Translations under genes and position numbers: made by a program | Notes under the pieces: model-generated | Told to the model about the DNA's origin: nothing | Databases searched by the model: none | Seen by the model: the letters and a program-made list of their open reading frames with translations, nothing else | Part shown: positions 1 through 7,318 of the stretch, in pieces | Layout: each line of letters opens with the position of its first letter | Numbering within the stretch: the stretch's first letter is position 1 | NCBI RefSeq assembly: GCF_900109545.1 | Contig: NZ_FOAP01000029.1 | Coordinates: 1 to 64,000, forward strand | From: Stigmatella aurantiaca | GTDB taxonomy: Bacteria > Myxococcota > Myxococcia > Myxococcales > Myxococcaceae | Reading direction: 5' to 3' | DNA: 64,000 nt

Positions 1-689
1 GTGTTGGCCGCGTCCACCAGCGCCCGGTAGGTGTAGAAGCCGTTGCGGCTGGGGAACATGGAGTTGAAGGTGTCCTCGCTCAGGACCGAGGCGATTCCGT
101 TGCCCGTGGGGGGAGTCGTGCCGCCCCCGCTCACCTTGTCGAGGGTGAAGAGCTGGTTGTCGTAGGTGCTGTAGGGGTACTGGACGTAGACCGTCCCGTT
201 GTCCGCCGAGCCCCAGTACAGATCGATGGCCATGTCCGTGTGGCGCAGGTGGATGGTGAACCGATCGCCGCCCCGGTTCACGAACCGGAACTGCTGGTTG
301 GCCCCACCCACGTAGGACCACTGGTGAATCTCGGCGTTCTGATCGTAGCTCACGCCCTTGACGTCGAGCCCCTTGCCGCTGTTGACGTTGATGATCTTCC
401 AGTACCCATCCGACGTGGGCGAGATGTGGAACTTCTGGGCGTTGGTCCCGTTGCAGTCCCACTGCTGGACCTTCGTGCCGTCCGCGGTGCCGGACGCGGC
501 GATGTCCATACACTTGCCGGTCCGCGCGGAGCGGATGACATAGTCACCCTCGCTGATGCTGGTGACGTTGGCCTCGCCCTGGACCTGTCCAAGGTCTTCC
601 GCGGTCTCCAACGGCTCCGTGGCACAGCCACTCAGTCCACCCACGACACCCAGCAATGACAAACAACGGACCAGCTTCGTACGCAGCAT
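1..689 (-). CDS. GH19-family chitinase lipoprotein with ricin-B lectin domain (3' part outside window)
   Basis: Reading the minus strand from the ATG at 689 gives an open frame that runs off the window start, so only about 229 N-terminal residues are present. The first 22 residues are a lipoprotein signal with lipobox LSGC (Cys22). Residues about 40-165 form a ricin-B/CBM13 beta-trefoil with recurring Q-x-W/Q-x-F spacings (QQWDC, HQWSY, VQYPY). After a Gly/Thr/Pro linker, the segment from about residue 180 (GIASVLSEDTFNSMFP, then NGFYTYRALV) matches the start of family 19 chitinase catalytic domains, which hydrolyse beta-1,4-GlcNAc polymers. The likely role is an outer-membrane or secreted enzyme attacking fungal or insect chitin, as expected in a predatory myxobacterium. 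An AAGGAG ribosome site lies 7 nt before the ATG. The catalytic Glu residues lie outside the window, so activity cannot be judged. Confidence 0.85.
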   Translation of the reverse strand, partial: MLRTKLVRCLSLLGVVGGLSGCATEPLETAEDLGQVQGEANVTSISEGDYVIRSARTGKCMDIAASGTADGTKVQQWDCNGTNAQKFHISPTSDGYWKIINVNSGKGLDVKGVSYDQNAEIHQWSYVGGANQQFRFVNRGGDRFTIHLRHTDMAIDLYWGSADNGTVYVQYPYSTYDNQLFTLDKVSGGGTTPPTGNGIASVLSEDTFNSMFPSRNGFYTYRALVDAAN

Positions 690-785
690 GATGTGCTCCT
701 TGGGGGTGATGAAACGAAAGGGATTCGACGTCGCGTCCGATGAACGCGCTGCCGGACCGGACCCGAAGCATCCGGCGTGCCAAAC

Positions 786-815
786 CAGATACATCCCAGA
801 CAGACCTGTTTTCAA
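786..815 (-). promoter_or_regulatory. Sigma-70-like promoter of the chitinase gene
   Basis: On the minus strand, TTGAAA (815-810) and TATCTG (791-786) are separated by 18 nt, about 90 nt upstream of the chitinase start codon. The -35 is a good match and the -10 is weaker, so this is a plausible but unproven promoter. Confidence 0.4.
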
Positions 816-841
816 GGCTTTAGTAGCTTGGCGGGCCAAAT

Positions 842-885
842 CCCCTGGTGACAACGTTTCGCCCCTGGTGACAGCCGTCACCAGG
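842..885. promoter_or_regulatory. Direct plus inverted repeat, candidate operator
   Basis: CCCCTGGTGACA occurs at 842-853 and again at 862-873, exactly 20 bp apart. The second copy forms a 9-bp inverted repeat with GTCACCAGG at 877-885 (4-nt spacer). The block sits about 30 bp upstream of the predicted chitinase -35 and within the otherwise gene-free interval 690-1092. Spacing of two helical turns and the dyad suggest a regulator binding site. No cognate regulator gene is visible nearby. Confidence 0.45.
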
Positions 886-1092
886 CAGGGCGGGGTTCAC
901 GGGGCGCCCCGCGCCGGACGAGCGTTCTCCAGGTGACGGAACCACTGCCTGCCGAGCCCCAGTGCCCGGTACCCATCATTCCGCCGGGCGGTTGTATCCG
1001 ATGGTCGGCAAACGCGGGGGCCCCTCCCTGGTGGGCAAAGTGGCCAGGCCGCGGCTCCGTGAGACACTCCCGCGTCCGGGAGGAGGGGCGGC

Positions 1093-1428
1093 ATGATGCA
1101 GAAGCTGCGGTTTACCTGGGATCAGCGCGGGGATGCGACAGTACTGGCGGAGCCACCACATGACGTGCTTGCCGGGTACCTGTCGGAGGAACTGCAAACG
1201 AACGCACCGGTCTGCAGGCGCGTGCTCGATACCATCCAGTCCCTGAGGGTGGGCCGGCGTTCCTCCTGGGACACCGAGGGCCAGGCGTGGAGCGTGAGCC
1301 TCAACCGGGCCCGTGCGGCCATCGTGAGCGAGTACGCGGTTCCAGGCCGCTCGCTGGATCTGACACTGGAAGAGTTCGAAGAGGCCGTGGGCTCGTGGCT
1401 CCGCTTCATCGAACTCTCGCGCGCGTGA
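1093..1428 (+). CDS. YacL/UPF0231-like small protein
   Basis: This 111-residue soluble protein has no signal peptide or membrane segment. The overall plan resembles the enterobacterial YacL (UPF0231) family: an N-terminal beta strand with a short Asp-rich turn, a central segment with paired Leu/Val helices, an SW-x-x-x-G-x-x-(W/Y) stretch, and a C-terminal acidic helix ending near W-L-R-F-I-E-L. That family has no established biochemical function. The start is supported by AGGAGG at 1081-1086, six nt before the ATG; a second ATG follows immediately. It is a single-gene unit between the chitinase promoter region and a lipoprotein gene. The assignment is by pattern memory, not alignment. Confidence 0.6.
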   Translation: MMQKLRFTWDQRGDATVLAEPPHDVLAGYLSEELQTNAPVCRRVLDTIQSLRVGRRSSWDTEGQAWSVSLNRARAAIVSEYAVPGRSLDLTLEEFEEAVGSWLRFIELSRA

Positions 1429-1445
1429 GCATCTCCGCGCGCGCG
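1418..1445 (+). terminator. GC hairpin at end of the YacL-like gene
   Basis: An 8-bp perfect alternating stem (CGCGCGCG at 1418-1425 and its complement within 1436-1445) spans the stop codon of the YacL-like gene. It lacks a T-tract, so it may be a weak or factor-assisted terminator or an mRNA-stabilising hairpin. Confidence 0.35.
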
Positions 1446-1671
1446 GTGTTACAACCATAGAAATCACAGAAATGTGAGTCCAGCACGCCTCCCGGCTGGG
1501 ATTCAGCGGTTGGCTCGATGAATGGCCTTTCCCCTTCTGAGGGGACACGTGGCCCGTCGGGCGGCCGGGCCCTTCCTGGAATGGCCGTGGCTTCGGTCAT
1601 GGCGAAGGAGACTTATCCTTCTTGGGCAGCAAGACGGCGCCGGCCCCGCTGCAATCGATAAGGAGCGCGTC

Positions 1672-2631
1672 TTGAATAAAATTCCATGTATCGCGATTGT
1701 TTCATGCCTGGTGATTTTTCTCAATGGGGGATGTGGTGGCGTGCAGGAGCCGGCTCCAGAGTCCCCTACGTCGAGCGTGCCTGTTCCCGCCCCTGGGACG
1801 ATACCTGGGGTGTCCGCGCCCGAGGTCGAGACCGCGGAGCCCCCGCCTGCCCCGGCAGAGGAGAAGGACGTCTTCGGCGTAACAATGCTTTACCCCTCCA
1901 AAGAGGGGGGAGAGTCCTGGTTCATGGGGGCGGAGCCCACCAAGGACGCGCGCTTTGATCCCCAGAGCAAGATTACCCTGAACACCGATGGCTCCTGGAA
2001 GATGAAATCCAACCAGGCCCGGATGTCTGTCTTCACCTCCGCGAGCCTCAAGGCCTTCCAGATTCCCACCTACGACCGGCAGGTGCTGGCGGAGCAGGGC
2101 TACATGGAATCGCCCAGCGACTGGAAGAACGTGGAGATGACGGGTTACGTCAAGCTCAACGCGTTCTCGGACGCCACGGACAACTTCGACTGGTACGCCC
2201 GCGGCGGCCGGCACTCGGACTCGGTGCCGTGCGAGGGCTCCTCCTACAAGGGCGCGCTGCACTACGACGGGCGCGTCCGCTGGCAGAAGGAGACATGGCA
2301 CGTCAGCTACGAGCAGGCGCCCTACAGAGACGCGGTGTCCCCGCTCAAGGGCCGCTGGGTGGGCCTGAAGGCCATCCTCCGCAACGTCGAGGTGGAGGGT
2401 GCCCAGGCCGTGCGGCTGGAGCTGTGGGTGGATGACACGGCCGACAAAGTCTCATGGAAGAAGGTCTACGACATGGTGGACGCCGGGGACTGGGGCGGGG
2501 ATGCCTCCGAGTGCGATGGCCTCGAGGACGCCATGCCCATCACCTGGGGCGGCCCCATCGCCGTCTTCCGGTGGGACAACGCCAAGGATGTGGACTTCAA
2601 ATGGATGAGTGTCCGGGAAATCCAGCCTTGA
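1672..2631 (+). CDS. Putative secreted lipoprotein, unassigned beta-rich domain
   Basis: The frame is open from 1522, but the convincing start is the TTG at 1672: AAGGAG lies at 1660-1665 (6-nt spacer), and translation from there gives a short positively charged N-terminus, a hydrophobic core and G-G-C, consistent with a lipoprotein signal (Cys about residue 20, atypical lipobox). A Pro/Glu-rich linker (about residues 25-65) precedes a roughly 250-residue domain rich in Trp, Asp and Gly with alternating beta-strand periodicity, ending in WGGPIAVFRWDN. This looks like a concanavalin-A-like or polysaccharide-lyase-type beta sandwich. I cannot name a family with confidence. Its neighbourhood (chitinase, polysaccharide operon) is consistent with carbohydrate binding. 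The 226 nt upstream (1446-1671) shows no other gene. Confidence 0.65.
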   Translation: MNKIPCIAIVSCLVIFLNGGCGGVQEPAPESPTSSVPVPAPGTIPGVSAPEVETAEPPPAPAEEKDVFGVTMLYPSKEGGESWFMGAEPTKDARFDPQSKITLNTDGSWKMKSNQARMSVFTSASLKAFQIPTYDRQVLAEQGYMESPSDWKNVEMTGYVKLNAFSDATDNFDWYARGGRHSDSVPCEGSSYKGALHYDGRVRWQKETWHVSYEQAPYRDAVSPLKGRWVGLKAILRNVEVEGAQAVRLELWVDDTADKVSWKKVYDMVDAGDWGGDASECDGLEDAMPITWGGPIAVFRWDNAKDVDFKWMSVREIQP

Positions 2632-2733
2632 TGGGTTTTAATGAACTTCGGGTTCCGACCCCAGGACACATGCCCGTGCGCTCGTAAGATTGCAGTCTTG
2701 CTAGCGCCGCAGGGCAGCCTGCGAGTGGTCACC

Positions 2734-2771
2734 GGCACTGGGGCAAGCTGCGCACGGCAGCTTGCGGTGCC
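2734..2771 (+). promoter_or_regulatory. Two-part hairpin in the leader of the MBL-Rieske gene
   Basis: GCAAGCTG (2743-2750) pairs perfectly with CAGCTTGC (2758-2765). Outside this, GGCAC (2734-2738) pairs with GTGCC (2767-2771), with a small internal asymmetry. The structure ends 20 nt before the ATG at 2792 and just before the G-rich ribosome site. It could modulate translation or end transcription of the upstream lipoprotein gene; there is no T-run. Confidence 0.4.
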
Positions 2772-2791
2772 CGTGTGGGGGGAACAGGTTC

Positions 2792-4402
2792 ATGCGGATC
2801 ACGTTTATCGGCCATGCTGGCTTTGTCGTTGAAACGTCCAGCGCCGTGGTGGTGATGGATCCCTGGCTGTCACCCAGGGGCGCATTCGATTCTGCGTGGA
2901 TGCAGTTGCCCAGGAACCATCACCTCGCGCCGCAAGTGCGCGAGCTGCTGGAGTCATCACCCAAGCAGCGGTACCTGTACATCAGCCATGAGCACCAGGA
3001 TCACTTCGATCCCGAGTTCCTCGAGACGTTGACGAAGCGGGACTTCTCGGTGCTCATTCCGAAGTTCCAGCGGTCCGCGCTGCGCGACACGCTCCAGGCG
3101 TACGGCTGCAAGCGGATCATCTCCTGCCGGGACGGGCAGGAGATCCCCGTGCCGGGAGGCGGCTACATCAAGCTGTTCCTCACGGAGTCCGGGACGAACC
3201 GGGACTCGGGGGTGTTGGTGAGGGGAGATGGACAATCCTTTCTCAACCTCAACGACTGCAAGATTCACGACCGGCTGGCGCGAATCGTGGAGTCCGAGGG
3301 CTCCATCGACTTCTTCTCCGCCCAGTTCTCGGGCGCCATCTGGCACCCCACCTGCTACGAGTACTCGCGCGAGGTGTACGAGGAGATCTCGCTCAAGAAG
3401 CGCGCCAGCAAGTTCGAGGCGGTGGCGCGGGCCATCCAGACGGTCAACCCCCGGGCCTTCCTGGCCGCGGCGGGCCCCGCCTGCTTCCTGGACCCCGCGC
3501 TGTTTCACCTGAACCTGGAGAAGGTGAACATCTTCCCCCGGGCCCCCGAGCTGTTCGCCTTCCTGAAGGACCGCTTGCCCCAAGTCTCGACGCGGTACCT
3601 CGAGCCCATGCCCGGCGACGTGCTGGAGGGGACGAGCCTGGAGTGGGTTCACCAGTCGCCCGAGCGCCTCACGGACGAGAACCTGCCGGACTACCTGCAC
3701 GCCTATGCCTCGGACATGGCGCACCTGTTCCGGGAGCGGCGCCGCAACATCCTCCGGGCCGAGGCGGAGGTGATTCACGGGCAGCTGCAGATGGAGCTGC
3801 GGCGCAAGCTGGACCGCCTGGAACTGCACGGACGGGTGGGGATGCCGCTGTACATGGGCCTGAACGAGCTGCCCGGACAATGGCTGCGGGTGGACTTCCG
3901 GCTGCGGCGCGTGGACATTGTTCCGGAAATCAAGGAGCGCAGCCGGTACACGATGAGGGTGGCGGCCCCGGACATCGCGCGTGTGCTGGAGCGCAAGCTG
4001 ACCTGGGAGGAGCTGTTGCTCTCGTTCCGGCACCGGATGAGCCGCACGCCGGATGTCTACGATCCCATCCTCCATGCCTTCCTGGGCCTGGAGATCGAGG
4101 ACGTGGGGGAGTTCTGCCAGGACTTGCTCGCCGCGGAGGCGCGGCGCGAGCGCACCGTGGTGACGGCCGGGGTGAAGCGCTACGCCATCCAGCGGTTCTG
4201 CCCGCACCAGGGCGCGGACCTGACCGAAGCCTGGGTCGAGGGGGGACGGTACCTCCTGTGCCCGCGGCACCGGTGGCAGTTCGATTTGCAGGACGGGGGC
4301 CGGTGCTCGGCCAACGGCCTGTCCATCGAGGCCAAGTGCCTGCCGGACACGGAGCGTGAGCGGCGGCAGCAGCCGGTCCGGGAGGCCCAGACCCAGCTCT
4401 GA
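2792..4402 (+). CDS. Metallo-beta-lactamase-fold hydrolase fused to a C-terminal Rieske [2Fe-2S] domain
   Basis: This 536-residue cytosolic protein starts at the ATG at 2792, which gives the canonical MBL first strand (MRITFIGHAGFVVE); the frame is open 30 nt further upstream without a better ribosome site. The N-terminal half is a UlaG-like metallo-beta-lactamase domain with the metal motif H66-E-H68-Q-D70-H71. The middle (about 200-440) is helical and unassigned. The C-terminus is a Rieske ferredoxin domain with C470-P-H472 and C490-P-R-H493, the Cys/His pairs that hold a [2Fe-2S] cluster. CMP-Neu5Ac hydroxylases combine the same two domains, but in the opposite order as I recall them. A redox-coupled hydrolase or hydroxylase on a sugar-nucleotide-like substrate is therefore possible but unproven. 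It converges on the lipoprotein gene ending at 4450. Confidence 0.8.
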   Translation: MRITFIGHAGFVVETSSAVVVMDPWLSPRGAFDSAWMQLPRNHHLAPQVRELLESSPKQRYLYISHEHQDHFDPEFLETLTKRDFSVLIPKFQRSALRDTLQAYGCKRIISCRDGQEIPVPGGGYIKLFLTESGTNRDSGVLVRGDGQSFLNLNDCKIHDRLARIVESEGSIDFFSAQFSGAIWHPTCYEYSREVYEEISLKKRASKFEAVARAIQTVNPRAFLAAAGPACFLDPALFHLNLEKVNIFPRAPELFAFLKDRLPQVSTRYLEPMPGDVLEGTSLEWVHQSPERLTDENLPDYLHAYASDMAHLFRERRRNILRAEAEVIHGQLQMELRRKLDRLELHGRVGMPLYMGLNELPGQWLRVDFRLRRVDIVPEIKERSRYTMRVAAPDIARVLERKLTWEELLLSFRHRMSRTPDVYDPILHAFLGLEIEDVGEFCQDLLAAEARRERTVVTAGVKRYAIQRFCPHQGADLTEAWVEGGRYLLCPRHRWQFDLQDGGRCSANGLSIEAKCLPDTERERRQQPVREAQTQL

Positions 4403-4414
4403 GGGCCCGCGAGG

Positions 4415-4442
4415 GCCGTGGCGTCTCATGGGGCGCCACGGC
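4415..4442. terminator. Hairpin between convergent genes
   Basis: A perfect 9-bp stem, GCCGTGGCG (4415-4423) with CGCCACGGC (4434-4442), and a 10-nt loop fill the 47-nt gap between the stop codons of two convergent genes. Position suggests bidirectional termination, but neither side has a strong T-tract. Confidence 0.5.
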
Positions 4443-4449
4443 GTGACGG

Positions 4450-5097
4450 CTAAGGCTGCTGGGTGAGCAACTCCAGCTCGAAGCGGCCGTTGTCCGTCCG
4501 CAGCCCCACGGGCCCCTCGAAGTCGAACGCCTCGGGGGGCAGGGTGCCTTCCCACGCCAGGACGCCATCCACCTGGACGCGCAAGGCCGGGCCCTCCCAT
4601 TCAGCGTAGAGCGTGTGTGAAGCGCCTGGGACGAGCTCGGGCACAGGGACTTCTCTTTGGGCCCGGACCCGCGTGTACCCCCGGTTTCCGCACTCGGCGC
4701 TCGTATGGTTTTTGGGGTTGGACTTCACCGAGACGTGGAGCCCGGCCTTGGGGCCCAGCCGCCACATGACGTAGACCACGTTGCATCCATCCTGGGCCCG
4801 CAGCTTCAGCCCGAGCTGCTGGCGGGACTCGCCGGAGGCGAGCGCTTTCTGCACCCGGGTGGGCCCCAGGTACGTGAAGCGCAGCTCGGCCGCGGTTGCA
4901 TCATCCAAGCCGGGGACCACGGCGCGGACCTTGGACACCTCGACGGCCAGTCTGCCATCGGCCGCCTCGCTCAAGACCCCTTGGGTCACGTGCAACTGAC
5001 GCAGGGCCGTGCGCGTGAGCGGGGGCCTCTCGCGCGTGCATGCAGGGTGCGAAGGGGCGAGCAAGGCGAGCGCCAGGAGCAGCAGGTTTCGTCTCAT
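4450..5097 (-). CDS. Periplasmic lipoprotein, last gene of the exopolysaccharide operon
   Basis: This 215-residue product starts at the ATG at 5097, which overlaps the stop of the preceding gene as ATGA, arguing for translational coupling. Residues 1-20 are a lipoprotein signal (hydrophobic Leu/Ala core, then H-P-A-C). The mature part contains paired beta strands and a C-terminal segment (WEGPALRVQVDGVLAWEG, then GPVGLRTDNGRFE) typical of LamG/concanavalin-A-like jelly-roll folds in carbohydrate-binding proteins. Operon position after a GT2 synthase, an adaptor and an outer-membrane-factor-like gene suggests a periplasmic or outer-membrane partner that binds the nascent glycan. No catalytic motif is evident. 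A longer in-frame extension to 5421 exists but runs antisense-like through the upstream gene and is rejected. Confidence 0.7.
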   Translation of the reverse strand: MRRNLLLLALALLAPSHPACTRERPPLTRTALRQLHVTQGVLSEAADGRLAVEVSKVRAVVPGLDDATAAELRFTYLGPTRVQKALASGESRQQLGLKLRAQDGCNVVYVMWRLGPKAGLHVSVKSNPKNHTSAECGNRGYTRVRAQREVPVPELVPGASHTLYAEWEGPALRVQVDGVLAWEGTLPPEAFDFEGPVGLRTDNGRFELELLTQQP

Positions 5098-6206
5098 GGG
5101 GCGGTGTTTCCGAGCAGGGCCCTGAGGGCCTCCAGGTGGGCCTGCAGCCAGGCCTGCTCGGCGCGCAGCCGCGCCACCTCCAGCACGAGATAGTCGCGGA
5201 AGCGGCGCACTTTCACCGTCTCCAGGGCCTGGACTTCCCGGAGCTGGCCCTCCAGGTCGCTGGTCAGCACGGACACCTCGCGCAGCCGTGTCTCCTCGAG
5301 CCGCTGGGTGGTGCGCAGGTCCTGGAGCATCCGCTCTACCCGCTGGGGAAAGCCTTCCACCTCCTCGGCCGAGGCCTGCTGGCGGGCGCTGCGAGCGCGG
5401 GCGTTGGCCTTGGCTTGCCACCCCCCGCCAAGGTTGTAGGAGACGGTCAGCACCCCGAAAAGGGGCACGTCCTGCCGCACGTCGATCAGCTCGTCGTAGC
5501 CGCCCCGGAGGCGGATGTCCCAGGCCGCGGCCCGGCGCAGCGTGCCGGTGAGCCGCTCGACCTCATCGTCCGCCGCGTGCAGCTCCTGGAGCAGGGCGGG
5601 GAGGGGCTGGCCCGAGGCCGGTGGCAGGTGGGCCAGGCGCTCCTGCTCACGGGCGGTGTCGTGGGCCAGGGCACGGAGTTGTTCCAGCCGGAGCTGCAGC
5701 CCGTTGAGTTCTTCCACGGTGGCCCGTCCCTCGCGGAGATCCGCCCGCAGCGATTCGAGCAGCCGGGCGCCTTCGGGGAGGGCGGCCTCGAGCACCGACA
5801 GGCGCGCCGCCAGGGCGGGGGCGGCGCCGAGGTCCGGCCCGGCCTGGAACACGCGCTGGAGCGCGGAGAAGGCCTTGTAGCGGCGGCACTCGGCCTCCGC
5901 GCGGCGGCGCAGGGTGACGCCCCGGTAGGCGCTCACGACGTTGTAGCCCAGGCCCGCGGTCAGCCGAAGGGTCTGGGTGCCGAGGGGCGTGTCGCCGGAG
6001 GCATCCCCCGCGTTCACCACGCCGGCGCTGCCGAAGATCTCGGGCGCCAGCAGCACCGCGGACTCGGCGGACGCCACGCTTCGCGTGAACTCGCACCAGG
6101 CGGGCGGGCCTGGGGTGCCTTCCGGAACGGAGGGGCTCGGCTGCGCGCTCGCCAGGTGCAGGGCGGCGAAGCAGGGCAGGACCCCCCATGCGATGGCTCT
6201 CTTCAT
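5094..6206 (-). CDS. Outer-membrane-factor (TolC-like) helical protein of the exopolysaccharide operon
   Basis: This roughly 370-residue exported protein has the signal peptide MKRAIAWGVLPC through LASA-Q. The ATG at 6206 was chosen over 6224 because AAGGAGG lies 5 nt upstream. The mature protein is dominated by long amphipathic alpha helices with heptad-like Leu spacing (about residues 95-215 and 265-365), broken by a beta segment with the aromatic/Gly pattern of outer-membrane strands (DVPLFGVLTVSYNLGGGW). This is the layout of TolC/OMF channel proteins, although the sequence is divergent. It lies 17 nt after the adaptor gene and overlaps the lipoprotein gene by 4 nt. A role as the outer-membrane conduit for the polysaccharide made by the GT2 enzyme is inferred from context. 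Confidence 0.65.
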   Translation of the reverse strand: MKRAIAWGVLPCFAALHLASAQPSPSVPEGTPGPPAWCEFTRSVASAESAVLLAPEIFGSAGVVNAGDASGDTPLGTQTLRLTAGLGYNVVSAYRGVTLRRRAEAECRRYKAFSALQRVFQAGPDLGAAPALAARLSVLEAALPEGARLLESLRADLREGRATVEELNGLQLRLEQLRALAHDTAREQERLAHLPPASGQPLPALLQELHAADDEVERLTGTLRRAAAWDIRLRGGYDELIDVRQDVPLFGVLTVSYNLGGGWQAKANARARSARQQASAEEVEGFPQRVERMLQDLRTTQRLEETRLREVSVLTSDLEGQLREVQALETVKVRRFRDYLVLEVARLRAEQAWLQAHLEALRALLGNTAP

Positions 6207-6223
6207 GCCTGCCTCCTTGAGCA

Positions 6224-7318
6224 CTACAGCAGCAGTGGGGGGTGGCCCAGGTGGAGCAGCTCTTCCTGGGCGGAGAGACCATCCTGCAGGTGGACTTCCA
6301 CCATCACCCCGCGCACGAAGTGCTGCCGGATGGGGTGTTTCACCGACACTTCACCTTCCTGGGCCTGGCCGACCACCCCCACCTGATGGCACCACACCAG
6401 CTTCGCCCTGCACGCATAGAGCGGGGTGCCGGGCGGGGACGCATCCAGGTTGTCATAGGGGACGAAGGCCACGGTCAGGTTGCCCTCGAAGGCGCGCAGG
6501 TAGGGGGAGTCGCGGAGAGTCTTGAGCAGCTGGTCATACCGGGCCACGGCTTCATCGAGCCCTTGCAGATCCTCTTTCAGGGCGGAGCGGGTGTTCTCCA
6601 CGCGCGCCTGCTCCAGCAGCGACCGGGTGTACTCGCGCTCCAGCAGCAGGGCCGCGGTGGTCACCTGCGGGCTCCGGGAAGGCCCCCGTGCCTGGACGCT
6701 GTCGAAGCCGAGCAGCTCGCGTTGCAGGCCCTCCAGCCGGTTCTCCAGGTCCACGGCGTGCTCGGCCAGGGTGAGCTGGCTCTGGGCCATCTGCGCGAGC
6801 TGGTGGTTGGAGGTGAGGTAGGCCTCCTGGTCGAGCATGCGGGCGCCGTGAAGGGTCTGGGTCCGGACGCGCGCCATGCCCGAGAAGGCCCGGGCGGATT
6901 CGGAGATCTCTCCCTGGGCGTGTTCATACTGGCGCCGCAGGGTGGAAAACCGCTGGAGGGCCTGAGCACGCGCTGCGCGCTCGCCCTTCAGGGCCTCCTG
7001 GAAGCGCTCCTGAAACGCTTGCTCGGCAAGGAGGGTCCGCTCGGCGTTCGCGAGCCGGGCCTGGACATCGCGCCGGTTCGCCATCAGCTGAGAGCGGGCG
7101 GCGGCCTGCTGGGCGATCTGCGAGTTGAGCTGGAGAATCTCCGGGTCCGTGGGGGCGATGACGGTGGGGACGACCCAGCCCTCGCTGACGAGGAAGAACG
7201 CCTGCATGCCCAGGTACGTGATGAAGCTCAGGAGGATGACCACCAGCAGGCAGGTTCCCAGGGCCTTGTAGGCGCTGACGGCCAGCGCGTTCACTTTGTT
7301 GGCGACCTGCTGGTTCAT
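6224..7318 (-). CDS. Inner-membrane-anchored periplasmic adaptor (HlyD/Alg44-like)
   Basis: This is a 364-residue protein. Residues about 20-45 form a single transmembrane anchor, followed by a short beta segment (WVVPTVIAPTDPEIL), a long coiled-coil hairpin (about residues 60-270, rich in Gln, Glu, Leu, Arg and Ala), and a C-terminal beta domain (about 280-350: LTVAFVPYDN, then LYACRAKLVWCHQVG). This matches membrane-fusion/adaptor proteins that bridge inner-membrane machines and outer-membrane channels. Its start codon overlaps the stop of the GT2 synthase gene as ATGA. Alginate systems likewise pair a GT2 synthase (Alg8) with an HlyD-like partner (Alg44). No PilZ c-di-GMP site (RxxxR...D/NxSxxG) is visible at the N-terminus, unlike Alg44. 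Confidence 0.7.
   Translation of the reverse strand: MNQQVANKVNALAVSAYKALGTCLLVVILLSFITYLGMQAFFLVSEGWVVPTVIAPTDPEILQLNSQIAQQAAARSQLMANRRDVQARLANAERTLLAEQAFQERFQEALKGERAARAQALQRFSTLRRQYEHAQGEISESARAFSGMARVRTQTLHGARMLDQEAYLTSNHQLAQMAQSQLTLAEHAVDLENRLEGLQRELLGFDSVQARGPSRSPQVTTAALLLEREYTRSLLEQARVENTRSALKEDLQGLDEAVARYDQLLKTLRDSPYLRAFEGNLTVAFVPYDNLDASPPGTPLYACRAKLVWCHQVGVVGQAQEGEVSVKHPIRQHFVRGVMVEVHLQDGLSAQEELLHLGHPPLLL

Noticed and set aside
1522-1671. Upstream extension of the lipoprotein gene to the ATG at 1522
   Set aside because: It would bury the signal peptide behind 50 Arg-rich residues, whereas the TTG at 1672 has a well-placed AAGGAG.
2957-4600. 547-codon minus-strand frame opposite the MBL-Rieske gene
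   Set aside because: The plus-strand product has two intact metal-binding domains; the antisense translation has none.
5098-5421. N-terminal extension of the operon lipoprotein to 5421
   Set aside because: It lies in another frame of the outer-membrane-factor gene and removes the lipoprotein signal from the N-terminus.
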